A DNA stretch of 64,000 nt from CAZIAK01 sp964537035 (GTDB lineage: Bacteria > Planctomycetota > B15-G4). How positions within the stretch are numbered: the stretch's first letter is position 1; each line of letters begins with the position of its first letter. Below are positions 24,331-32,666 of the stretch, in pieces. Location of the stretch: assembly GCA_964537035.1 (NCBI GenBank), contig CAZIAK010000012.1, positions 46,533 to 110,532 of the forward strand. The letters are read 5' to 3'. The translations under genes and the position numbers were made by a program. Below the pieces are notes generated by a model. It searched no databases. It was not told where the DNA came from and saw only the letters and a list, made by a program, of their open reading frames with translations.

Positions 24331-26909
24331 CCCGCTGGCTGCTCGGTCTGGTTTGCCTCGGCCTGGCGCTGTTCGGCGTGCTGGGCTGCGCCGATGGCCC
24401 TGGTGCTGCAGGAGAAGAGCCCGCGTCAGCAGTCGGTGAGGCCGGAGCACCCTGGGACGCCCTGGTGGCCCAGGCCCAGGAGTCCTACGGCGAAAACGAC
24501 CACGAGACCTCCGCAGAGCTCTATCGCCAGGCGGCCTCTCTCGCCCGGGAGGCGGGGGACGAGCGCCGGGCCGTGGCCCTGACCGCACAGCGTGCGGTGT
24601 GCCTGAAGTTCCTGGGCCGCACCGACGAGGCCCGGGAGGCCCTGATCCCCACCCTGGCCAGCGCCCGTGAGCTGGACGACCGCCGCACCGAAGGCCTGGC
24701 CCTGGGCAACCTGGTGCGCATCGAAGGTCTGGCCGGGAACGACGAGGTGGCGCTGGGCTACCTCGATGAGCTGGCCGCCCTCGCCGACCGCATCGACGAC
24801 CCCCGGCTCGAAGTGCAGACCCTCGAACAGGCGGCCATGCTGGCCCTCGACCTGGGTCACCTGCAGCTGGCCCTCGACCGCATCGACACGGCCCTGGAGC
24901 GCAACGCCCCCAACGTGGGCGAGGACGATCGACGAGAGGCCTTGATCCGTCAGCGCGCCGTGGTCTCCGCTCGCCAACGTGATGACGAGGGCGCCTTGAT
25001 CTCCTGGGCCGCTGCACCGGCGGTGGGTGCCTCCCTCGCCAATCAGGCCCTCCTGTTCGCTGATCTGGGGTTGCACGGCAAGGCCTCAGAGGCTGGGGCT
25101 GCGGCCATGGTCTTGTTCGCAGAAGAGGGGGAGCTGCGCTCGAAGGAGAGAGATCAGGCGCTGTACCTGCACCTGGCCGAGGCCCTGTCCGCGGGCGAAC
25201 TCGACGCCGTGGAACCCCAGCTCGATGCCATCCTCTCCAGCACGGAGAGCATGGAGGCCACCGCGCCGTTTCGCTTGCTGAGAGGTCGCTTGCTCCTGGC
25301 TCGCGGCCAGCCGACCGAGGCGCAAGTCTCCCTCGACCTCGCCCGCACCGGCCTCGGTGACGACCTGGCAGCGACCACCGCCGCCCTGCTGTCCGCTGTG
25401 GCCCGGGGCCTGGCTGGCGCCACCAGCGAGGCCCACGAGGTGCTCGACAGCTTGCCCGCCGGCCCGCCCCGAGCCCTGGTGCGGGGCTGGCTCATGGCAG
25501 AAGTCGCGCCTACCCACACCCTGGCCATGGAGCGCCTGGGTGGCCTGGATACCTCTGGGGTCATCGGCCAGTTCGGCGAGCTGCAGTCGCTGCGCCGAGC
25601 CTGCCCCGTCCCCTTGCCGTCCCTGGCCTGGATCGCGCTGCATCACCATCTGTCCGATGCCGATCGCCAGCGTGGCGCGGGGCGCGTGACCGAAGCCGAT
25701 CGACTGGTGCAGGACGGCGTGGCCCTGTCCCTGCGCTGGCAGCTGCTCGAGCGTCAGGCCCTGGTGCGCGGTGGTTGGCCCGAGCCAGAGGTGAGCGCCA
25801 ACGCATTCCAACGCATCGACGACTGGGTGGCCGGGCGCCTGTCCTTGGACGAGGCGTTGATCGCCGTGATCCCCGATGCCCGCTTGTCGTACCTGGTGAT
25901 CTGCACCGCCCAGCTCGGAGCCACGAGCCTGGGCCTGCCCCCGGCCCACGACCTCGCCGCCCGAGGTCTCGACGTGGCCCTGGCGCTCAAGTCCGGTGAC
26001 GAGATGGCCGTGGCTCAGGCCGGCTGGCGTCTGCACCAGAGTCTCTTCGGACGGCGGGCCCTCGAAGACCTGGCAGGACACTCTCGCTGGGCGTTGATCC
26101 TGCCCGAAAGCCTGTCCTCCGTGCCCCCGGCCTTGCTGGTGTCCGCCGAACCCCAGGCTGGCGAACCCGTGGACTGGCTGGTGCTCAGCCACGTGTCTCG
26201 ACTGCTGCCCCACGCGCCGCTGTTCGGCGCTGATGCCGCCGACCCTGACGAGAAGCAGGACGGCGCTCGCAAGGGCTGGTTGCGTTTCGGTGAGCCCACA
26301 AACCCTGGCAGCGCCAGCGCGTTCACCCTGGCTCAGTTGGCCCAGCGCTACGGTGAGGCTGCCCTGTCCACGAGTCGCCTGCGGCCAGGCGCTGCGGGCG
26401 AGGCTCAGGTCTCCGGCCAGCAGGCCACGGCGAGCCACCTGCGACAGGTTGTGGGCCAGGTGGCGGCTCTCGAACTCTCCGTGCCCGCTCTGGGTGGGGG
26501 ACGCCTCGGCGGCCTGGTGCTCAGCCCCGACGTCTCCGCAGCCCTCGGCGATGAGCAGGCAGGCTTCATGCCCTGGCATCGCCTGGCCGACCTCGATTTG
26601 CCGCCCTTGCTCGTCATCGACCGCTGCCGCTTTGACCCTGGCGACACGACCTGGGGTGTGGGCTACGCTGGCGCCTGTGCTGCAGCCGGGGGCGCCCGTT
26701 GGTTGGCCGCCACCCGCTGGCCCATGCCCGGGCCCGTGCGTGAGGGGTTGCTGGGAGCCTTGGCCGCCGCAGTGGCCGATGGCGTCCCCCCAGACCTGGC
26801 CTTGGCTTCGTTGCAGCGGGGCTTCATCGCCTCGGCCCGGGCCAGCTCTCGGAAAGACCTGGCCCACCCTCGCAGCTGGGCGTCGCTGATTGTCTTGGGC
26901 GGACCCTGA
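24327..26909 (+). CDS. lipoprotein with TPR repeats and a CHAT-like domain
   Basis: 860 residues. A short hydrophobic N-terminus ends in the lipobox VLGC. TPR-like helical repeats cover about 40-400. The last 330 residues resemble a CHAT (caspase-like) domain: WALILPESLSSVPPALL, LLVIDRCRF in place of LVVLSACET, GYAGACAAAGGARWLAATRW, and a PRSWASLIVLGG end. The catalytic Cys position is filled (DRCRF), but the HxxxHG histidine motif before it is replaced by LSVPALGGGR, so protease activity is doubtful. It is coupled to RNase D by GTGA overlap. Confidence 0.65.
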   Translation: MTRWLLGLVCLGLALFGVLGCADGPGAAGEEPASAVGEAGAPWDALVAQAQESYGENDHETSAELYRQAASLAREAGDERRAVALTAQRAVCLKFLGRTDEAREALIPTLASARELDDRRTEGLALGNLVRIEGLAGNDEVALGYLDELAALADRIDDPRLEVQTLEQAAMLALDLGHLQLALDRIDTALERNAPNVGEDDRREALIRQRAVVSARQRDDEGALISWAAAPAVGASLANQALLFADLGLHGKASEAGAAAMVLFAEEGELRSKERDQALYLHLAEALSAGELDAVEPQLDAILSSTESMEATAPFRLLRGRLLLARGQPTEAQVSLDLARTGLGDDLAATTAALLSAVARGLAGATSEAHEVLDSLPAGPPRALVRGWLMAEVAPTHTLAMERLGGLDTSGVIGQFGELQSLRRACPVPLPSLAWIALHHHLSDADRQRGAGRVTEADRLVQDGVALSLRWQLLERQALVRGGWPEPEVSANAFQRIDDWVAGRLSLDEALIAVIPDARLSYLVICTAQLGATSLGLPPAHDLAARGLDVALALKSGDEMAVAQAGWRLHQSLFGRRALEDLAGHSRWALILPESLSSVPPALLVSAEPQAGEPVDWLVLSHVSRLLPHAPLFGADAADPDEKQDGARKGWLRFGEPTNPGSASAFTLAQLAQRYGEAALSTSRLRPGAAGEAQVSGQQATASHLRQVVGQVAALELSVPALGGGRLGGLVLSPDVSAALGDEQAGFMPWHRLADLDLPPLLVIDRCRFDPGDTTWGVGYAGACAAAGGARWLAATRWPMPGPVREGLLGALAAAVADGVPPDLALASLQRGFIASARASSRKDLAHPRSWASLIVLGGP

Positions 26910-26922
26910 GCATGGATGGGTC

Positions 26923-27963
26923 ATGGCCGCTTCTCGCTTCCGTCCTGGAGCACCTCTGGTGAACTGCCTCTCGTTCCTATCGCTGTTGTGCGTCTCGCTG
27001 TCAGCGCTTCTGCCAGCGTGCAGCACCGGTCGCTCGCCCCGTCAGGTAAACACGGTGTTGCAGCAGCAAGCTCGGTCGATGGCGGCACACCTGGCTGCGG
27101 ACGAGCCCCTGGCCGGGCTGCGCATCGCGCGAGGCCTGGAGGCGTTCGACCCTACGCTGGCAGAGTTCTCGGCCCGCCTCGCCGCGGCGCCCCCAGAGGT
27201 GCGCGCCCAGTTCGAGCACGAGCGTCTGGGTGTGAACGTGTCCGTTCGGCGTGATGAAGACACGGGCTTCTGGACCCGGGCGGCGTGGTGGCTCCCGGAT
27301 CGAGTGCTCGATCTGTGCGACGTGGTGTCCTTCGACCTGCGCCTGGGTTACGGCTTGGCTGTGGACGTGCACGCGACCCGGGCCGCCGCACTGGGCCTGG
27401 GCGCGGCAGCAGGCATCGGCCTGGGCTGGCATGACCAGCGCTCCCTGGGCGTGCGGGTGGCTCAGTACAACGGCTGGCGGCTGGGCTCGTCGGGCGGTGG
27501 CTTCGACTGGGGCTTCGATGTGGGCACAGGCGAGCGGCGGGTTGGCGGCGCACGCCGAGAGCCCGGCGCACAGAGCTCAGACCTGATCTACCAGGAGTGG
27601 CGGGACTACTGGTCGCTGGGTGCGTCCGCCCACGGGCTGTTGCTGGGCGTGGAGGTCGATCTCCATCCCATCGAGCTGGCTGACTTCTTCGGCGGGCTGG
27701 TGGGCTTCGATCTGGGCCACGACGATCAGGGCAGCACCCGGGCCGAACCTCTCTACGGCACCAGCGGCCTGGCCCTGCAGACCTTGCGCGAGAGCCTGAT
27801 CGACCAGCCCACCATGGACGCCTGGTTCGTGGCCCGGGACGCCGCAGCAGCCATGGACGCTGAAGCGGCCCGCGATGCCGCCGCCGAGACAGACCACGAT
27901 GCCCCACCCGCCACTGTGAACGACGCAGGCGAGGGCGTCAGTCCCCCAGCAGACGAGCCTTGA
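26923..27963 (+). CDS. lipoprotein of unknown function
   Basis: 346 residues from the ATG at 26923, which gives a clean signal (hydrophobic stretch ending LLPAC). I do not recognise the family. A hydrophobic patch near 145-165 (ALGLGAAAGIGLG) could touch or cross a membrane. Motifs such as GVRVAQYNGWRLG and a late LHPIELADFFGGLVGFDLG resemble proteins annotated only as hypothetical lipoproteins with an outer-membrane-facing beta region. The C-terminus is an Ala/Asp/Glu-rich low-complexity tail. It follows the CHAT-like gene by 13 nt and overlaps the ThiF-like gene's 3' end by 26 nt. Confidence 0.55.
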   Translation: MAASRFRPGAPLVNCLSFLSLLCVSLSALLPACSTGRSPRQVNTVLQQQARSMAAHLAADEPLAGLRIARGLEAFDPTLAEFSARLAAAPPEVRAQFEHERLGVNVSVRRDEDTGFWTRAAWWLPDRVLDLCDVVSFDLRLGYGLAVDVHATRAAALGLGAAAGIGLGWHDQRSLGVRVAQYNGWRLGSSGGGFDWGFDVGTGERRVGGARREPGAQSSDLIYQEWRDYWSLGASAHGLLLGVEVDLHPIELADFFGGLVGFDLGHDDQGSTRAEPLYGTSGLALQTLRESLIDQPTMDAWFVARDAAAAMDAEAARDAAAETDHDAPPATVNDAGEGVSPPADEP

Positions 27964-28948
27964 TGGAGCGGGCCGTGGCCACGTCGCGGGTGTTGCCCAC
28001 GACCACGCGGCCGTCGGCGAAGAGCAGCACCCGCCGCTCGTCCGTGTCCAGGCGCACGAGCCAGGGGCCGGCGGTGACCTTGCCCAGGGGGGCCAGGCGT
28101 TCGGCGGCCAGGGTGAGGTCCACCGGGGCGCCGCTGGCGGGCAGCTGAATCGCGTCACGGCCGCAGAGCTCGGTGGGGACCGCGGCGCTGGCCTGATCCA
28201 AGAAGGGGTGTTCGCCCAGGGCGCAGCACGGGCAGGCGGGGTCTCGGGGCAGGCCGATGGTGCGCACCGTGCCGCCCCAGGCGTCGATGACGAAGACCTC
28301 GCCGGGCCGGCTGGCGTCGCTATCCACCAGCAGCTTGATCGCTTCGGCTGCCACCAGGCTGGAGACCAGCGAGACGGCGGGCCCGAGCACACCGGCGGTG
28401 TCGCAGGTGGGTAGTGCTCCTGTGGCGGGGAGCTCGGGCACATAGCAGCGCAGGCACGGGCCACCGGCAGTGATCACCAACAGCTGTCCTTCGATGCCCA
28501 CCACGCCGCAGTAGATGAAGGGCACGCCCGCGCGCACGCACCAGTCGTTGACCACCATGCGCGTGGGGAAGTTGTCCGTGCCGTCGAGCACCAGATCGAC
28601 ATCTGCGAGCAGCTCGTGAGCCAGGTCGGCGGTGAGGTCTTTCACCTGGGGCTCGATGTGCAGCCCGGGGTCGATGGCCGACAGCGCCTTTGCCGCGGCC
28701 ACGGCCTTGGGCACCACTTGCTCGACATCTGCCGTGGTGAACAGAGTCTGCCGAGGCAGGTTGGACAGCTCGACCACGTCGCGATCGATGAGCCGAATCG
28801 TGCCCACCCCGGCGCGTCCCAGCAGCTCGGCGAGATGACTGCCCGTGGCGCCCACGCCGACGATGGCCACGCGGGCACGGGTCAGGGCCGCCTGACCCTC
28901 GTCGCCGATCATGGGCAGCCGTTGCTGACGGATGTGCCGCTCGCTCAT
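27938..28948 (-). CDS. ThiF/MoeB/HesA family adenylyltransferase
   Basis: 336 residues. The nucleotide-binding GVGATGS (31-37), D55 and NLPRQ match E1-like enzymes. C165/C168 and C239/C242 form the zinc site, and C182 (PTCDTAG) is the likely catalytic cysteine. The enzyme adenylates the C-terminal glycine of a ThiS/MoaD-like sulfur carrier in thiamine, molybdopterin or cysteine biosynthesis. The C-terminal 80 residues are a small beta domain and not the rhodanese domain of many MoeB proteins. No sulfur carrier gene is adjacent. The molybdoenzyme at 5053 needs molybdopterin, so MoeB function is attractive but unproven. Last gene of a leftward operon. Confidence 0.85.
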   Translation of the reverse strand: MSERHIRQQRLPMIGDEGQAALTRARVAIVGVGATGSHLAELLGRAGVGTIRLIDRDVVELSNLPRQTLFTTADVEQVVPKAVAAAKALSAIDPGLHIEPQVKDLTADLAHELLADVDLVLDGTDNFPTRMVVNDWCVRAGVPFIYCGVVGIEGQLLVITAGGPCLRCYVPELPATGALPTCDTAGVLGPAVSLVSSLVAAEAIKLLVDSDASRPGEVFVIDAWGGTVRTIGLPRDPACPCCALGEHPFLDQASAAVPTELCGRDAIQLPASGAPVDLTLAAERLAPLGKVTAGPWLVRLDTDERRVLLFADGRVVVGNTRDVATARSIKARLLGD

Positions 28949-28964
28949 GGGAAAGGTCTCCGGG

Positions 28965-30083
28965 TCATCGGCAGCGCTCCACCTGGCTGAGGGGGATCTG
29001 CTCAGCGTGCAGCAGCGCGGTGACCTCGTTCAAGAAGCGCCGCCCGTCTGTGCCGTAGCCAGCGGTGGGGACCAGCCCGTCCATGCGCTCGGCGAACCAG
29101 GCGCAGAACCGTTCCATGAAGAGCTCGCGCAGGGTCTTGGCAGCGATGGACGCGGTGGCCACCGGGGCGAAGGAACTGTCTGCCTTGACGCTGAAGTCGA
29201 TCATGACCGGTGGGCGCTGCGGCCAGTGCAGCCGATAGCTCGACCGGGCACGGCTCTCGCCGAGCACATCGACCGGTGCCATGGGGAAGTTGCCGGCCAT
29301 GACATCACCGTAGTGGATGCGGCCGCCCTGGCGATCGATGTGAATGATCAGCTCGTCCTGAGGGAAGCGCTCGATCAGCGACTCGATGAGTCGGCAGGTC
29401 GTGGCGAAGAGCGTCACCGCCTTGCTACCAGCGGCCGCGGTGAGGCGATTGAAGCGGGGCACCAGCACGGGCGCCACGAGGAGCTCGGCGAAGCGGGCTC
29501 CTCGTTGAGAGAGCCACTCGCGGTGCTGCTCAGCCCTGGCCGTGATCTCGCTGGTGGGGCCGCGCCGGGGCAAGGTGGTCTCACAGAGCGGCGCGCCGTA
29601 CCAGGGCAGCTCGGTCAGTTCGTCGGGTGAGAGGTCGATGGCGTGGCTGAGCAGGTCGGCGACCGTGGAGGGCAGGGCGTGCTTGGCCAGCAAGAGGTGA
29701 CCGTAGGTCGACAGCTCGATGGGCTCCAGGCTGCCAAGCCCGAGCTCGTTCGCCCCGCGGGTTGCCCGTTTGTCTCCCTGGCTGCGACCCGGACGGCGAC
29801 CCCGATGACCAACCTGGTGGCGACCCCGATGACGACCTCGGTAGAGCAGCTTGCTGTCCGCCGTGGGCAGGCCCTGCGCCTGCTGGGCCTTGTCGGCGAG
29901 CAGGCCGTGCAGGTGGTCCTCGTGTGCTCCTGGTGCCAGGCGGTAGGCGCTGGCGGCCATGACCAGGGGGCCCAGCAGTGGCCCGTAGCCCGCCTCGTCG
30001 ATACCGGCCACGACCACCGCCGTGGGAGCAGCCTGCCGGCGCACCTGGGAGCGCTCGCTGGGACAGGGCCGGGGCGCGGTCAC
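28965..30083 (-). CDS. diverged RNase HII-like protein with a basic insertion
   Basis: 372 residues against about 200 for typical RNase HII. GIDEAGYGPLLGP (28-39) matches the family GIDEAGRGPLAGP with D29 and E30, but Arg is replaced by Tyr. ADSKLLY (75-81) matches the DSK motif, and KADSSFAPVATASIAAKTLR near 300 matches the last acidic motif. An Arg/Gly/His-rich stretch (82-109) is inserted directly after DSK. Family enzymes cut RNA of RNA/DNA hybrids; the changes may alter substrate choice. It overlaps lgt by 4 nt (ATGA) and is followed after 16 nt by the ThiF-like gene. Confidence 0.65.
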   Translation of the reverse strand: MTAPRPCPSERSQVRRQAAPTAVVVAGIDEAGYGPLLGPLVMAASAYRLAPGAHEDHLHGLLADKAQQAQGLPTADSKLLYRGRHRGRHQVGHRGRRPGRSQGDKRATRGANELGLGSLEPIELSTYGHLLLAKHALPSTVADLLSHAIDLSPDELTELPWYGAPLCETTLPRRGPTSEITARAEQHREWLSQRGARFAELLVAPVLVPRFNRLTAAAGSKAVTLFATTCRLIESLIERFPQDELIIHIDRQGGRIHYGDVMAGNFPMAPVDVLGESRARSSYRLHWPQRPPVMIDFSVKADSSFAPVATASIAAKTLRELFMERFCAWFAERMDGLVPTAGYGTDGRRFLNEVTALLHAEQIPLSQVERCR

Positions 30084-30958
30084 GAGCTACTGGGCTGGTC
30101 TGGTTGCGTCCGTCCGCGCAGCTTGACCATGGCCCAGACGGCGATGCCCAGGGTGATCACGCTCCAGACCTGGGCCGTGCTCAAGAAGCTCTGCGCCTCG
30201 ATGGTGGACGAGTCTGCAAGGGAGAAGCCACCGCGAGCGGCGAAGTCGCCCCGGGTGAACTCGACCAGGAAGCGGCCCACGGCGTAGAGGGCCATGGTCC
30301 AGGCGGCGGTCTGCCCTTCATAGCGGCGCGCGCGATAACGGGCAGCCACGATGATGAAGATGACCAGGTTCATCAGCGACAGGTAGATCTGGCTGGGATG
30401 CAGGGGCTGGTCAATGAGTTCGCGCGGGATCAGCGAGTGGGGGATGTCGGGGAAGCGCACCACCAACCACTCGGGCCCGTCGAGCCAGAGGCTGCCGTGG
30501 TCATCGCCCACCAGCAGGCAGCCGATGCGGCCGAAGGTCTGGCCGATGATCAACGCCGGGGCCATGACGTCGGCCAGCTTGGCGAAGGAGACCTTGCGCG
30601 CCTTGCACCACATCCACATGCCCACGGTGCCGCCGAAGAAGCCGCCGTAGGAGACGATGCCCCCTTGCCACACGGCGATCAGGGTCACCGCCCGGTCGAA
30701 CAGGTCCTTGCCATCAAAGACCTCGGGGTGGATGGCCACGTAGGTCAGCCGGGCGCCCAGGAAGCCCGCGATGAGGCTGTTGCGCAGCAGGTGGTCGAAG
30801 GCTGCGTCGTCGTCTTTTGCGCCGGTAGAGAACAGCTGCCGGCGGATCCACCAGGAGGCGGCGAGCACGCCCACCAAGACCATGACGCTGAAGGAGCGGA
30901 TCGGGAAGCCACCGATCAACGGCCAGCCTTCAGGGAAGCTCCAGAGAATGGGATGCAT
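30080..30958 (-). CDS. lgt: prolipoprotein diacylglyceryl transferase
   Basis: 292 residues with about seven membrane segments. The signature is readable: GGIVSYGGFFGG (99-110), GQTFGRIGC (139-147) with the essential Arg 144, and HPSQIYLS. The enzyme moves diacylglycerol from phosphatidylglycerol onto the lipobox cysteine of prelipoproteins at the inner membrane. That fits the several lipoproteins in this window. GRIGC is followed by LLVGDDHG where most family members have an F/L-x-N-G-E-x-x-G pattern. It lies 9 nt after the FabZ-like gene and overlaps the RNase HII-like gene. Confidence 0.93.
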   Translation of the reverse strand: MHPILWSFPEGWPLIGGFPIRSFSVMVLVGVLAASWWIRRQLFSTGAKDDDAAFDHLLRNSLIAGFLGARLTYVAIHPEVFDGKDLFDRAVTLIAVWQGGIVSYGGFFGGTVGMWMWCKARKVSFAKLADVMAPALIIGQTFGRIGCLLVGDDHGSLWLDGPEWLVVRFPDIPHSLIPRELIDQPLHPSQIYLSLMNLVIFIIVAARYRARRYEGQTAAWTMALYAVGRFLVEFTRGDFAARGGFSLADSSTIEAQSFLSTAQVWSVITLGIAVWAMVKLRGRTQPDQPSSS

Positions 30959-30967
30959 GTCAGGCTG

Positions 30968-31444
30968 CTAGATCGTGACGCCGATGATCTCGCCTTCGAA
31001 GACCATGGTGTCTCCGACGAAGGCCTGGGTGGTGAAGCGCACCAGGGCTCGGCGCATGCGGTCGATGCGGCTCACCAGCAGCATGCGATCCCCCGGGGCC
31101 ACCTGCCCTCTGAAACGCACCTTGTCCACGCCGCCGAAGCCGAACATCTTGCCCTCTTCTTGAACCATCAGGTTCGAGCTGAGCCAGGCGCTGAGCTGAG
31201 CGGCAGCCTCGACCATGACCACGCCGGGCATGAGCGGCCGACCGGGGATGTGCCCTCGCACCCAGAAGTCACTCTCGCTGCTCTGATGAAAGCCGATGGC
31301 CAGCTTCGCCTCGGCGTCGTAGTGCAAGATGCCGTGGAGCAGACCCAGCTCGTACCGTTGGGGGATACGCTCGTGCACGCCAGCGAGATCGACGACCAGG
31401 GGCGCGTCGGCCCACGCCGTGGGATCACAGAGGGAGTTTGCCAT
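30968..31444 (-). CDS. FabZ-like hydroxyacyl-ACP dehydratase
   Basis: 158 residues. A single hot-dog domain with GHIPGRPLMPGVVMVEAAAQ gives catalytic H65 and E79, as in FabZ (GHFPGRPVMPGVLIIEA). FabZ removes water from 3-hydroxyacyl-ACP in fatty acid synthesis and supports lipid A acyl supply. The N-terminal 30 residues lack the usual FabZ start, so it may be a paralogue acting on a special substrate. It is the first gene of a leftward operon with lgt, the RNase HII-like gene and the ThiF-like gene. Confidence 0.8.
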   Translation of the reverse strand: MANSLCDPTAWADAPLVVDLAGVHERIPQRYELGLLHGILHYDAEAKLAIGFHQSSESDFWVRGHIPGRPLMPGVVMVEAAAQLSAWLSSNLMVQEEGKMFGFGGVDKVRFRGQVAPGDRMLLVSRIDRMRRALVRFTTQAFVGDTMVFEGEIIGVTI

Positions 31445-31494
31445 GGTGCACTCGTCTGGGGAGCGAGAGGGACCTCTCGAAGAACAAGCGGGGG

Positions 31495-31524
31495 ATCATA
31501 GGCCAGGGCCACCGCCCGGGCCAA
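31495..31524 (-). promoter_or_regulatory. probable promoter of the FabZ-lgt operon
   Basis: On the minus strand TTGGCC (31519-31524), an 18-nt spacer and TATGAT (31495-31500), about 50 nt before the FabZ-like ATG. Confidence 0.45.
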
Positions 31525-31530
31525 CCCGGC

Positions 31531-32589
31531 TCAGCCTTCGGCTTCGCTGACCAGCTGCAAGAAGCGCACTTCTTGGCCCATGCCGCCCTCGAGCTCGAGT
31601 TCGTGGAGCAGGTCGTGGTAGCCCGCCTGGCGCACGGTGATCTTGTACGAGCCGTCGGGCAGATCGTCGACCACCGCCACGCCGGTGCCATTGGTGACTG
31701 CCGAGGTGAAGCGGCCCGGGCCCCGCAGCTCCAGCCGAGCCTGACGCAGGGGCTGGCCCTGGTTGTTGGTCACCCGGAAGCTGACCTGGTGGCGGGCCAG
31801 CAGCACCATGGGGACTTCGACGGTGCTCTTGGACACCCGAATGCCGGCGACCCGGTCTTCTGTGTTGCTGGGCCAGAGCAGGGCCACCGCGTATTCGCCA
31901 GCTGGCAGGGGCGAGAAGGAGAAGCGGCCGTCGACGCCGGTGAGGCCCTTGGTGCGCAGGGGAGCCGCAGCGCCCGGGTCTCTGAGCGACAGGGTCTCCA
32001 GGTAGACGTCGATGCCGGCCCGGGTCAGGCCGTCGTTGTCGGTCACCGTGCCCGCGATGCCCGGGCCCTTGTCGAGGGGCAGGAGCAGGGCCGTGCCATT
32101 CTCGGCGGGGATCGACACGGCAGACAGGGTGCCGGGCAGGTATCCCGGCGCCATGACCACCACATCGTAGAGGCCAGGGTCTCTCGCCACCTTGAAGATG
32201 CCTTGGCGGCGGTGGAAGGCCTCAGGCACCCCTTGATCGAGCCGGTCGAGGGGCGGGGAGGCGTCGTGATCGAGAATCGTCACCTGAAAAGACGGCACGG
32301 GCTGGCCGCTGACCCGGTCGGAGACGGCCACGATGATCAGCCGAGGACCCTTGTTGGCGGCAGGTTCCGGCGCCGGAGCTGCCTTTGGCCGGGTGCGGAG
32401 GCTGGGCTGGGAGACCATGCCATCGAGGTCAGACGGGGCGGGGCCCCTGTCTGGCAGATCGCTGACCACCACGGCCTCTGTGGGGGCCTGGCCACCGTCT
32501 CCCTCGAGCCACATCACGGCCAGCCCCAGGATGGCCAGGGCGCCCAGGGTGATCAGTAGCAGGGTGATGGTGGGGTGTAGGCGGGGCAT
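31531..32589 (-). CDS. membrane-anchored protein with carboxypeptidase-regulatory-like repeats, short form
   Basis: 352 residues. One N-terminal membrane segment (about 8-27) is followed by a Pro/Ala-rich linker and about three beta-sandwich repeats (AVSDRVSGQPVPSFQ, GTVTDNDGLTRAGIDV, RVTNNQGQPLRQARLEL). The design is the same as that of the 651-residue protein at 12155-14110: single anchor, then extracytoplasmic ligand-binding-type beta repeats and no enzyme domain. It diverges from the phosphodiesterase gene. It lies upstream of the FabZ-lgt operon, 86 nt from it, but the operon appears to have its own promoter. Confidence 0.65.
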   Translation of the reverse strand: MPRLHPTITLLLITLGALAILGLAVMWLEGDGGQAPTEAVVVSDLPDRGPAPSDLDGMVSQPSLRTRPKAAPAPEPAANKGPRLIIVAVSDRVSGQPVPSFQVTILDHDASPPLDRLDQGVPEAFHRRQGIFKVARDPGLYDVVVMAPGYLPGTLSAVSIPAENGTALLLPLDKGPGIAGTVTDNDGLTRAGIDVYLETLSLRDPGAAAPLRTKGLTGVDGRFSFSPLPAGEYAVALLWPSNTEDRVAGIRVSKSTVEVPMVLLARHQVSFRVTNNQGQPLRQARLELRGPGRFTSAVTNGTGVAVVDDLPDGSYKITVRQAGYHDLLHELELEGGMGQEVRFLQLVSEAEG

Positions 32590-32666
32590 GGGTGCTGGAA
32601 GCCATCGTCTCCGGTGCTTATCGTTCCGGACCTGTCCCTCTCACTGACGGTCTGGAACGAAACATC

